The notes beneath the pieces are model-generated. The model searched no databases. It was given only the letters and a program-made list of their open reading frames with translations, and was not told the DNA's origin. From Streptomyces sp. SM10 (GTDB lineage: Bacteria; Actinomycetota; Actinomycetes; Streptomycetales; Streptomycetaceae), in NCBI RefSeq assembly GCF_002910915.1, contig NZ_NEUF01000187.1, positions 47,123-111,122 on the forward strand: a stretch of 64,000 nt of DNA, in the 5' to 3' direction. The position numbers and the translations under genes were made by a program. Each line of letters begins with the position of its first letter. The first letter of the stretch is position 1. Positions 26,147 to 33,113 of this stretch are shown here, in pieces.

Positions 26147-27367
26147 ATGCCCGAAGCCGTGATCGTCTCTGCTGCCCGTTCGCCGATCGGCCGGGCCTTC
26201 AAGGGGTCCCTCAAGGACCTGCGCGCCGACGACCTGACCGCGACCATCATCCAGACCGCGCTGGCCAAGGTCCCGGAGCTGGACCCGAAGGACATCGACG
26301 ACCTGATGCTCGGCTGCGGCCTGCCCGGCGGCGAGCAGGGCAACAACCTGGGCCGCATCATCGCCGTGCAGATGGGGATGGACCATCTCCCCGGCTGCAC
26401 GGTCACCCGGTACTGCTCGTCCTCGCTCCAGACCAGCCGCATGGCGCTGCACGCCATCAAGGCCGGCGAGGGCGACGTCTTCATCTCCGCGGGCACCGAG
26501 ATGGTGTCCCGTTTCGCGAAGGGCAACTCCGACAGCCTGCCGGACACCCGCAACCCGTTCTTCGCCGAGGCCGAGGCCCGTACCGCCGCCCGCGCCGAGC
26601 AGGAGGGCACGAGCTGGACCGACCCGCGCGAGGAGGGCCTCGTCCCGGACGCGTACATCTCCATGGGCCAGACCGCCGAGAACCTGGCCCGGATCAAGGG
26701 CGTCACCCGTCAGGACATGGACGAGTTCGGCGTCCGTTCGCAGAACCTCGCCGAGGAAGCCATCAAGAACGGCTTCTGGGAGCGCGAGATCACCCCGGTG
26801 ACCACGCCGGACGGCACGGTCGTCTCGAAGGACGACGGCCCGCGCGCGGGCGTCACCCTGGAGGGCGTGCAGGGCCTGAAGCCGGTGTTCCGCCCCGACG
26901 GACTCGTCACCGCGGGCAACTGCTGCCCGCTCAACGACGGCGCCGCCGCGCTCGTGATCATGTCCGACACCAAGGCGCGCGAGCTGGGCCTGACCCCGCT
27001 GGCCCGCATCGTCTCGACCGGCGTCTCCGGCCTGTCCCCCGAGATCATGGGCTACGGCCCGGTCGAGGCCAGCAAGCAGGCGCTCAAGCGCGCCGGGCTG
27101 ACCGTCGACGACATCGACCTGGCCGAGATCAACGAGGCGTTCGCAGCCCAGGTCATCCCGTCCTACCGGGACCTCGGCCTGCCGCTGGACAAGGTCAACG
27201 TCAACGGCGGAGCGATCGCCGTCGGCCACCCCTTCGGCATGACCGGCGCGCGCATCACCGGCACGCTGATCAACAGCCTGCAGTTCCACGACAAGCAGTT
27301 CGGCCTGGAGACGATGTGCGTGGGCGGCGGCCAGGGCATGGCCATGGTCATCGAGCGGCTGAGCTGA
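26147..27367 (+). CDS. Acetyl-CoA acetyltransferase (thiolase)
   Basis: Thiolase of 406 residues. The N terminus VIVSAARSPIGRAFKGSL, catalytic Cys in TRYCSSSLQT (about residue 89), NGGAIAVGHPFGMTGAR with the catalytic His, and CVGGGQGMAMV with the second catalytic Cys are all present. NEAFAAQ and NCCPLNDGAAAL fit a degradative or biosynthetic thiolase. The ATG at 26147 matches the family start, with GTG one codon before it. The last codons and the stop lie in the first copy of a 101-bp tandem repeat. Whether it works in fatty-acid oxidation or acetoacetyl-CoA synthesis is not decided by context. Confidence 0.94.
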   Translation: MPEAVIVSAARSPIGRAFKGSLKDLRADDLTATIIQTALAKVPELDPKDIDDLMLGCGLPGGEQGNNLGRIIAVQMGMDHLPGCTVTRYCSSSLQTSRMALHAIKAGEGDVFISAGTEMVSRFAKGNSDSLPDTRNPFFAEAEARTAARAEQEGTSWTDPREEGLVPDAYISMGQTAENLARIKGVTRQDMDEFGVRSQNLAEEAIKNGFWEREITPVTTPDGTVVSKDDGPRAGVTLEGVQGLKPVFRPDGLVTAGNCCPLNDGAAALVIMSDTKARELGLTPLARIVSTGVSGLSPEIMGYGPVEASKQALKRAGLTVDDIDLAEINEAFAAQVIPSYRDLGLPLDKVNVNGGAIAVGHPFGMTGARITGTLINSLQFHDKQFGLETMCVGGGQGMAMVIERLS

Positions 27368-27586
27368 GTCGTAGCGGAGGGTCGGGGTCGCCCGAGGCAC
27401 GAGGGCGGCACCGGCCCGCAGCGGAGGCGAGGCTCAGCGCGACCACACGCACCGAGCGGCTGAGCTGAGTCGTAGCGGAGGGTCGGGGTCGCCCGAGGCA
27501 CGAGGGCGGCACCGGCCCGCAGCGGAGGCGAGGCTCAGCGCGACCACACGCACCGAGCGGCTGAGCTGAGTCGTAGCGGAGGGTCG
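27352..27586. repeat. 101-bp tandem repeat, 2.3 copies, covering the thiolase stop codon
   Basis: Copy 1 (27352-27452) and copy 2 (27453-27553) appear identical by eye, and a partial third copy of about 33 bp follows (27554-27586). Each copy begins with CGAGCGGCTGAGCTGA, which encodes the thiolase ending E-R-L-S-stop, so the gene's last codons and stop are present three times. No gene is seen in the remaining copies. Confidence 0.9.
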
Positions 27587-27684
27587 ACACCGGCCCGCCG
27601 GGCCCTGCGTGCCGGGCTCCGGGCGGGTCGGCCCTGCTGCGCGGGGGCCGTCTTGAATCGAGCCGAGCTCCGATCGTGACCGAA

Positions 27685-27719
27685 TCTCCCCCAGGATGTG
27701 ATCTGCATCCCGGGGGAGA
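27685..27719 (+). terminator. Stem-loop terminator downstream of the thiolase repeat
   Basis: TCTCCCCC-A-GGATG (27685-27698) pairs with CATCC-C-GGGGGAGA (27706-27719) with one A/C mismatch and a 7-nt loop, followed by GTCGTTTCT. The remaining sequence to 27842 shows only an AT-richer promoter-like stretch for the next gene. Confidence 0.75.
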
Positions 27720-27842
27720 GTCGTTTCTGCAGGTCACACCAGCCACAGGGCTAAACACCAGGCACAAAGACCTGTCCAATTCGTGACGTAATGCACTGAC
27801 AGCAGGCACCAGTACAGGACAAGCTGATGTAGGAAGTCGGGG

Positions 27843-28709
27843 GTGTCGATTGAAACCGGGAGTATGTCAGTGAGCGCCATGCCGTTTGCCCTGTTGCTGA
27901 CCACCGCCGCTGCCACGGCTGTCGGCGCCGCCGCTCTGCACGCCGCTCACGGGCTGCGCAAGCAGGTCACAGCCCTGCGCACGGAGCTGGCGGAGGGCCG
28001 GAGTCTCCACGCATCCGTGCCCGAGCAGCAGAACCGCAGCACCAGCACGCCCGTCGAGGAGATACGCGCGGCGGTCGCCGACGCACTCGCCGAGGAGCGG
28101 GAGCGCGAGCTCGCCGAGGCCCGCGCCTTCTGGGCGGCCCAGGAAGCGCGCGACGCGGCCGACGCCCCGCCCCTGCTGGGCGGGCTCGGCGATGACGCAC
28201 CGTTCTTCATGCCCCGCCAGAGCGACTTCGCGGGCCTGGAGGCGATGGACATCGAAGCCGCCGACGCCATGGACGAGCTGGTGGAACTGGCCGGGCTCAC
28301 CGACCTCCCCGAGGTCGCGGAGTTCCCCGAGGACTCCCCCGAGCTGGCGGCGGCTCGCCGCCGCCACCCGTCACACCCGGACTTCATCCCGGTGCAGACA
28401 CCGGTTGTCACCGACCATGAGCGTACCGTGAACCGGCTCGAGCGGCTCGCCGATACCGGCACCGAACTGACCGACGTGCGCCCCGGCCCCCTGGGGACGC
28501 TCGACGTGTACGTCTTCGCCGACGGCACCACGCTCTGCATGACGCCCGGCCACCGGGAGACCGCGGAGCGGCTCGCCGACTCGCTGCGCTCCGGTGAGCA
28601 GCCGGTGTTGCTGGGAGGTTCCGGGGTCTCCGGTGCCTACGCGCTGACGTTCTCCTGCGGCGCGGAGAACGTCTACATCCTCGCCGACCGCGTCATCGCC
28701 TCGTTCTGA
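27843..28709 (+). CDS. Hypothetical protein with N-terminal hydrophobic helix
   Basis: A 288-residue protein of unrecognised family. It has a hydrophobic start (AMPFALLLTTAAATAVGAAALHA), probably an uncleaved membrane helix, then a charged, probably coiled-coil stretch (VEEIRAAVADALAEERERELAEARAF), an acidic middle rich in E/D, and a compact C-terminal domain of about 90 residues with GTLDVYVFADGTTLCMTPGH and LTFSCGAENVYILADRVIASF. The GTG at 27843 follows AGGAAG; ATG 27864 is a possible alternative. It converges on the 28716 gene with a 6-bp gap. The function is unknown. Confidence 0.7.
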   Translation: MSIETGSMSVSAMPFALLLTTAAATAVGAAALHAAHGLRKQVTALRTELAEGRSLHASVPEQQNRSTSTPVEEIRAAVADALAEERERELAEARAFWAAQEARDAADAPPLLGGLGDDAPFFMPRQSDFAGLEAMDIEAADAMDELVELAGLTDLPEVAEFPEDSPELAAARRRHPSHPDFIPVQTPVVTDHERTVNRLERLADTGTELTDVRPGPLGTLDVYVFADGTTLCMTPGHRETAERLADSLRSGEQPVLLGGSGVSGAYALTFSCGAENVYILADRVIASF

Positions 28710-28715
28710 CCCCGG

Positions 28716-29045
28716 TCAGCGCGGCCCGGGCCCGAACGCCCGCGCCGCCGCCCCCTCGACACACCGCACGGCCTCGTCCAGCTCCTGGGGCGAGGCCGTT
28801 TCCATTGCCGCGGCCAGGTCCCGGCCCGCGACCGCGAGCTGGTCTCCGACGGCGAATATCCCGGCGTCCGGCATGATCCTCGGCTCCCGGTCCGGCTCCT
28901 CGGCGCGCTGGGCCCGGGCGGACAGCTCCCTGGCCGTCGCCAGCGCCTCCGCGGCCACGCCCTGCTGGAGCCGGCTCTGCGGGGCGCTCCGCAGCCGGTC
29001 GGCGAATCGGTCCACGGCGGTGGTCAAGGGCGTCGTATCGAGCAC
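28716..29045 (-). CDS. Small hypothetical protein
   Basis: A 109-residue, mostly helical protein of unrecognised family, starting at GTG 29045. It contains LTTAVDRFADRLRSAP, EALATARELSARAQRAEE and DLAAAMETASPQELDEAVRCVEGAAARAFG. The alternating Ala/Leu/Glu/Arg pattern suggests a helical bundle. No signal peptide or membrane segment is seen. It is divergent from the DUF4287 gene at 29147 and convergent with the 27843 gene. Coding support comes from codon bias and a sensible helical pattern only. Confidence 0.55.
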   Translation of the reverse strand: MLDTTPLTTAVDRFADRLRSAPQSRLQQGVAAEALATARELSARAQRAEEPDREPRIMPDAGIFAVGDQLAVAGRDLAAAMETASPQELDEAVRCVEGAAARAFGPGPR

Positions 29046-29146
29046 GCCGTGACCCTACGCGCCCCCACCGGATGGTTGCCAACGGGCCGTTGCTCGGGCA
29101 CGGTGTCGGGAAGGAACCAGCAACGCGTACTGCGTCGGAGGCGCCG

Positions 29147-29377
29147 ATGTCTCAAGTCTTCTCCGAAGAAACCCATCGCAACCTGCTCTCCCGGATCCCT
29201 CACACCACCGGTCGCGACATCGCCGACTGGCTCCGCACCGTCGACGAAGGCCCCTCCCTCCTCCGCTTCGAGGAGAAGGTGAGCTGGCTGCGGGGCGAAC
29301 ACGACCTCACCTACGGCCACGCCAAGGCGATCATCCACGAGTACGACCTGAGACGGGCCGCGCGGAAGCTCCTCTGA
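29147..29377 (+). CDS. Small DUF4287-type protein
   Basis: A 76-residue protein matching the DUF4287 pattern: VFSEETHRNLLSRIPHTTGRDIADWL, then VSWLRGEHDLTYGHAKAIIHEYDL and a basic end. The family is a small helical domain of unknown role. The ATG at 29147 follows GGAGGCGCCG; an in-frame upstream ATG at 29072 would add unconserved residues. A perfect 18-bp stem terminator follows the stop by 21 nt. Confidence 0.82.
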   Translation: MSQVFSEETHRNLLSRIPHTTGRDIADWLRTVDEGPSLLRFEEKVSWLRGEHDLTYGHAKAIIHEYDLRRAARKLL

Positions 29378-29398
29378 CGCCGCACCGCTCCCCGCGAC

Positions 29399-29438
29399 GC
29401 CGAACGGCCCGCAGGCCAGTGCCTGCGGGCCGTTCGGC
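29399..29438. terminator. Perfect 18-bp stem terminator
   Basis: GCCGAACGGCCCGCAGGC (29399-29416) and its complement (29421-29438) flank a CAGT loop between the convergent DUF4287 and Bax-inhibitor-like genes. Confidence 0.87.
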
Positions 29439-29456
29439 GTCGTCGCGCCTACGGGG

Positions 29457-30344
29457 TCAGTCGTCCCCGTTGAGGATGGAGAGCAGACGCAGCATCTCCA
29501 GGTAGATCCACACCAGCGTCAGGGTGAGGCCGAAGGCCGCCAGCCAGGACTCCTCGCGCGGTGCGCCGTAGTTGATGCCGTCCTCGACCTGCTTGAAGTC
29601 CAGGGCCAGGAAGCACGCACCGAGGATGATGCCGATGACCCCGAAGAGGATGCCGAGGCCGCCACTGCGGAAGCCGAGGCCGTCACCGCCGCCGAACACG
29701 CTGAACAGCAGGTTGACCATCATCAGGAGCACGAAGCCCATGGCCGCGGCCATCACGAAGCCGTAGAAACGGCGGGTGACGCGGATCCAGCGCATCTTGT
29801 ACGCGATGAGGACACCGGCGAAGACACACATGGTGCCCATCACCGCCTGCATCACCGTGCCGGGGCTGATGTAGGTGCTGACCGTGCTGGAGATCACCCC
29901 GAGGAAGACACCCTCGAAGGCCGCGTACGCGAGGATCAGCGCGGGCGACGCCTTGCGCTTGAAGGACTGGATGATCGCGAAGACGAACGCCACCAGGGCG
30001 GCGCCGATGCCGATGCCGTACGACTTGCCGAGGTTCGCCTCGTCGACGGGCAGCAGGGCCCAGGAGAGCGCGGCGGTGAGCACCACGGTGCCCAGCGTCA
30101 TCGCCGTGCGCGTGACGACGTCGTCGATCGTCATCGCGCCGGAGCGCACCGGCGCCTGCGGGGCGCCGTACTGGGTGTCCTGCTGGGCGTAGGGGTTCGT
30201 GGCGTACGGGTTGGCGGCGGTGCCCTGCGCGTACGGGTTGGCACCCGCTGCGGGGGCCCCGGCCTGCGGCGCCGCGTTGAAGCCCGCGTAGCCGTTGTCG
30301 CGGCTGAACCCCCGTCGCGAGAAGACCGGGTTGCTGCTCCTCAT
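29457..30344 (-). CDS. Bax inhibitor-1/YccA family membrane protein
   Basis: A 295-residue protein with a low-complexity Gln/Asn/Pro/Ala-rich N-terminal tail (repeats of NPYA and NPYAQ, about residues 30-60) and seven hydrophobic helices from about residue 80, including VVLTAALSWALLPV, LILAYAAFEGVFLGVISS, ILFGVIGIILGACFLALDF and LTLTLVWIYLEMLRLLSILNGDD. The C-terminal acidic WIYLEMLRLL end is typical of the family, whose members are proposed calcium-leak or stress-related channels. The ATG at 30344 has GGAGGAG upstream. The function in Streptomyces is unknown. Confidence 0.9.
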   Translation of the reverse strand: MRSSNPVFSRRGFSRDNGYAGFNAAPQAGAPAAGANPYAQGTAANPYATNPYAQQDTQYGAPQAPVRSGAMTIDDVVTRTAMTLGTVVLTAALSWALLPVDEANLGKSYGIGIGAALVAFVFAIIQSFKRKASPALILAYAAFEGVFLGVISSTVSTYISPGTVMQAVMGTMCVFAGVLIAYKMRWIRVTRRFYGFVMAAAMGFVLLMMVNLLFSVFGGGDGLGFRSGGLGILFGVIGIILGACFLALDFKQVEDGINYGAPREESWLAAFGLTLTLVWIYLEMLRLLSILNGDD

Positions 30345-30497
30345 TTCACTCCTCCATGGCCACCGTGCGCAGCCTTGCGTCAAGAGTAATGGGTAGGCAA
30401 AACAATGACCCTACTGCCCGAGGAGGATCTTTGCGAGAAGTCTCATCCCCGGGTCACACCGGATCCACGCATGACCTGCGGAGATCCGGGCACGGCG

Positions 30498-31040
30498 TCA
30501 GGCCGTGCAGCCGATCTCCTTCTTGGCCGAGGGGACGAAGGCCAGGGCGAACCTCTCCGTGTCGGCCCGGCGCCGTCCCACGTCTCCCTGCGCCTTCTCT
30601 CCGACGGAGATGTACACGACAGGGTGATCGGCCTCGGGCGCCGCGCACCGGGCGCTGATCATGACGTTCCTGTCGCCCATCGCGCCAGCGCCGTCGAAGG
30701 GCAGGGGGACCATCGCCATCGCCCTGCGGTTCGTGAACCTGAAACTGTCGAGCTCGCCCATCGGATCGTCGAACGTGTCCACCTTCTCGACCTGGGCGTC
30801 CACGGACGGGTAGTCATCCACCCCGACGGAACAGATGCTGGTCGACGTCGCCAGCAGGCCGCCCCTCACGTCGAGCTTCTCGCCGTCCTGAAGCAAGGGA
30901 GACAGCTCCTCCTCACCGACGGGAACGCCGCGCAGATCCTTGGGCAGTGCGTACTCCCTGCTCCCGCCACTGCAACCCGTGGCAAGCAGGGCGAGACCGC
31001 AGAGCGCCGCCGGAGCGGCCGTTCGGGACGGTTTCCTCAT
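30498..31040 (-). CDS. Secreted lipoprotein of unknown function
   Basis: A 180-residue protein with a basic N terminus, hydrophobic stretch and lipobox LLATGC, so it should be lipid-anchored outside the membrane. The mature part has two Cys residues (TSTSICSV and SARCAAP), plus a terminal Cys (EIGCTA), and no recognised domain. The ATG at 31040 is six bases after GGAGG and is preferred to the GTG one codon earlier. The gene lies about 280 bp downstream of the bldA tRNA on the same strand; that gap shows nothing recognisable. Confidence 0.75.
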   Translation of the reverse strand: MRKPSRTAAPAALCGLALLATGCSGGSREYALPKDLRGVPVGEEELSPLLQDGEKLDVRGGLLATSTSICSVGVDDYPSVDAQVEKVDTFDDPMGELDSFRFTNRRAMAMVPLPFDGAGAMGDRNVMISARCAAPEADHPVVYISVGEKAQGDVGRRRADTERFALAFVPSAKKEIGCTA

Positions 31041-31320
31041 CACTGGCCTCCCGCCACGCCTGCGGCCCTCTTGTCGCCGTCACTGGCGACTGCACCGATG
31101 GTCGAGTACACCCCGTGGTCCATATCGGCCTCTTCACCTACCAACGGGGCGTGGTCGCACGCTGCCCTCTCGCCACACCGCCGCGGTCACCGAACGTGAC
31201 GGGACGCCGACTGCGGCCGATCGCCTCGCGGGCCGGCGGCCCGGACGGGTTCACTGGACCGCGGACCGTCGCTCGGAGCACTCACGCAGGCACACACGGT
31301 CTCGGCGCCCGAGCGGTGAG

Positions 31321-31404
31321 TGCCCGGAGCCGGACTCGAACCGGCACGCCCCCGAGGAGGCAGCGAGGTTTAAGCTCGCCGTGTCTGCATTCCACCACCC
31401 GGGC
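31321..31404 (-). tRNA. bldA: tRNA-Leu (anticodon UAA), BldA
   Basis: The minus strand reads GCCCGGGTGGTGGAATGCAG at the 5' end and folds as a class II tRNA of 84 nt. The acceptor pairs GCCCGGG with TCCGGGC plus discriminator A; the anticodon arm GCGAG-CTTAAAC-CTCGC puts TAA at 31370-31372; the T arm is GCCGG-TTCGAGT-CCGGC; and there is a long variable arm. No CCA is encoded. In Streptomyces this is the sole efficient decoder of rare UUA codons and is needed for aerial growth and antibiotic production. The sequence matches my memory of bldA very closely. Confidence 0.97.
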
Positions 31405-31433
31405 GTGGGCGCGCGGCTCCGCGTTTGACAAAG

Positions 31434-31439
31434 ACCCTA
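31434..31439 (-). promoter_or_regulatory. Candidate -10 element for bldA
   Basis: The minus strand has TAGGGT here, about 30 nt before the mature tRNA 5' end, giving a short leader. A matching -35 is not clear. Confidence 0.4.
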
Positions 31440-31464
31440 TCCGTGGGCATCGCTCGAACAGCGG

Positions 31465-31494
31465 AACATCAACTCGATGTTGTCTTATTTTATT
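31465..31494 (+). terminator. Weak AT-rich hairpin with T-rich tail upstream of bldA
   Basis: AACATC (31465-31470) and GATGTT (31476-31481) form a short hairpin followed by GTCTTATTTTATT on the plus strand. This is strikingly AT-rich for the genome. It could end a transcript running antisense through bldA, or simply be promoter-upstream DNA. Confidence 0.3.
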
Positions 31495-31653
31495 GATCGT
31501 GTGAGGGTCCGTCAGACACCGCACACCGCATCAGCACACGCCCGGACCGGCCGATGGGGACGAACCCCGGCAAACGGGAATGACGGAAACTCGCCGCACC
31601 CGTACGGCCCCCACGCCATGGGGCGCGCCACCGCTCGCCAGGGCCCCGCCACC

Positions 31654-31960
31654 TCACCCCTCGACGGTGTCGTTGACGCACCGCGGAACCGGCCTCGTCC
31701 CCAGCGCCCCGGGGTCCTCCAGCACCGCGCCCGTGACATGGAAGACGGCGCTCTCGCCGGGCAGCAGGGTGACGAGCATGTCGTCCACCTCGGCCACCGG
31801 ATCCAGTCGGTCGGGGAAGAGCGCGAGATCCCGCAGCAGCGTCCCGGCCGTCACCGTGACGCGTAGCCGATCCCCGATCCGTCACCCTGTGTGACTGTGG
31901 TGTCGTAGTGCGCCGGAGGTAGTGCGACGCGGGTGTCCTCCTCGTAGAACTCGACCGTGC
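31654..31960 (-). pseudogene. Remnant of a GH2 beta-mannosidase-type gene (C-terminal part, frameshifted)
   Basis: The minus strand encodes VTVTAGTLLRDLALFPDRLDP then EVDDMLVTLLPGESAVFHVTG and VPRCVNDTVEG-stop, which matches the end of actinobacterial beta-mannosidase-like GH2 proteins as I know them. The preceding part, RELRTVEFYEEDTRVALPPAHYD..., is in another frame; the two join near 31879-31892, where one base appears missing in GGATCGGGGATCGG. No start or catalytic domain is present, so this is a decayed fragment about 250 bp upstream of bldA. Confidence 0.65.
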
Positions 31961-32288
31961 GCAGTTCCCGCTGACCGCGCTGAGCAGGGACATTCCCGCG
32001 TACGGGAGCCACGCGGCCCGGACCCTGCTGGGGGTGGTCGCCGACGGATCGGCTCCCGGTTTCGAGGACACAGCCGCCCGCCCGGTGCCCCGCGGATCGG
32101 CCGCCCCGCCGCGCTGAGGCACCGGCGGAACTCGGGGTCGGTCTCCTACCTCAGGACTACGCGGCCACCCGGCGGGTGCGACTCAAGAGGGCCATGGGAA
32201 CGGGCACGGGGGCTGACGACCCGGCGCGTCCCAGCGGTGAGGATGGAGGGGTCCCCGCGAACGAACCGCTCGAACCAGGAGTACCCCT
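31961..32288. other. Gene-free spacer before the ABC exporter
   Basis: About 330 bp with no supported gene. The left part may hold further decayed GH2 sequence; the right part carries the exporter promoter and a CAGGAGTACCCCT ribosome site before GTG 32289. Confidence 0.5.
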
Positions 32289-33056
32289 GTGACCACCACC
32301 ACCGCCCACCGCACCACCGCGGTCGCCGCACGGGCCACGGAGCTGTCGAAGGTCTACGGCCAGGGTGAGACCCAGGTGGTCGCCCTGGACCGGGTGACCG
32401 TGGACTTCCCGCAGGGCGAATTCACCGCGATCATGGGCCCCTCGGGCTCCGGCAAGTCCACCCTGATGCACTGCGTCGCCGGCCTCGACAGCTTCAGCAG
32501 CGGCTCGGTGCGCATCGGCGACACCGAGCTCGGGAGCCTCAAGGACAAGCAGCTCACCCAACTGCGCCGGGACAAGATCGGCTTCATCTTCCAGGCGTTC
32601 AACCTGCTGCCCACGCTGACCGCCCTGGAGAACATCACGCTGCCCATGGACATCGCCGGGCGTAAGCCCGATGCCGCCTGGCTCCAGCGCGTCATCGAGA
32701 TGGTCGGCCTCTCGGACCGGCTGAAGCACCGGCCCACCGAGCTCTCCGGCGGCCAGCAGCAGCGCGTCGCGGTCGCCCGCGCCCTGGCCTCGCAGCCGGA
32801 GATCATCTTCGGTGACGAGCCGACCGGCAACCTCGACTCCCGCTCCGGCGCCGAGGTGCTCGGCTTCCTGCGCAACTCGGTGCGCGAGCTCGGCCAGACC
32901 GTGGTGATGGTGACCCACGACCCCGTGGCCGCCTCCTACGCGGACCGCGTGGTCTTCCTCGCGGACGGCGCGGTCGTCGACCAGATGCTGCACCCCACCG
33001 CCGACGGGGTCCTCGACCGGATGAAGGCGTTCGACGCGAAGGGCCGCACCAGCTGA
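32289..33056 (+). CDS. ABC transporter ATP-binding protein (MacB/LolD type)
   Basis: ATPase subunit of 255 residues with Walker A GPSGSGKST, Q-loop region FIFQAFNLLPTLTALENI, signature LSGGQQQRVAVARAL, Walker B EIIFGDEPTGNLDS and the H-loop in VMVTHDPVAA. The DEPTGNLDSR stretch is typical of exporters of the LolD/MacB/FtsE group. The start is GTG 32289. It precedes the FtsX-type permease gene by 57 nt, forming a complete exporter for an unidentified substrate, possibly lipoproteins, peptides or drugs. Confidence 0.94.
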   Translation: MTTTTAHRTTAVAARATELSKVYGQGETQVVALDRVTVDFPQGEFTAIMGPSGSGKSTLMHCVAGLDSFSSGSVRIGDTELGSLKDKQLTQLRRDKIGFIFQAFNLLPTLTALENITLPMDIAGRKPDAAWLQRVIEMVGLSDRLKHRPTELSGGQQQRVAVARALASQPEIIFGDEPTGNLDSRSGAEVLGFLRNSVRELGQTVVMVTHDPVAASYADRVVFLADGAVVDQMLHPTADGVLDRMKAFDAKGRTS

Positions 33057-33113
33057 CGCGACGGCTGCTGTCCCCTCCCCTCCGTAACCCGAACTCCCCC
33101 AGGAACTGACGAC

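Noticed and set aside
30940..31504. Open frames on the plus strand across the bldA region
   Set aside because: They overlap the tRNA gene and have no family features.
31490..32122. Open frame of about 210 codons near bldA on the minus strand
   Set aside because: It covers the mannosidase remnant in the wrong frame and is Arg-rich; the GH2-like residues appear in other frames.
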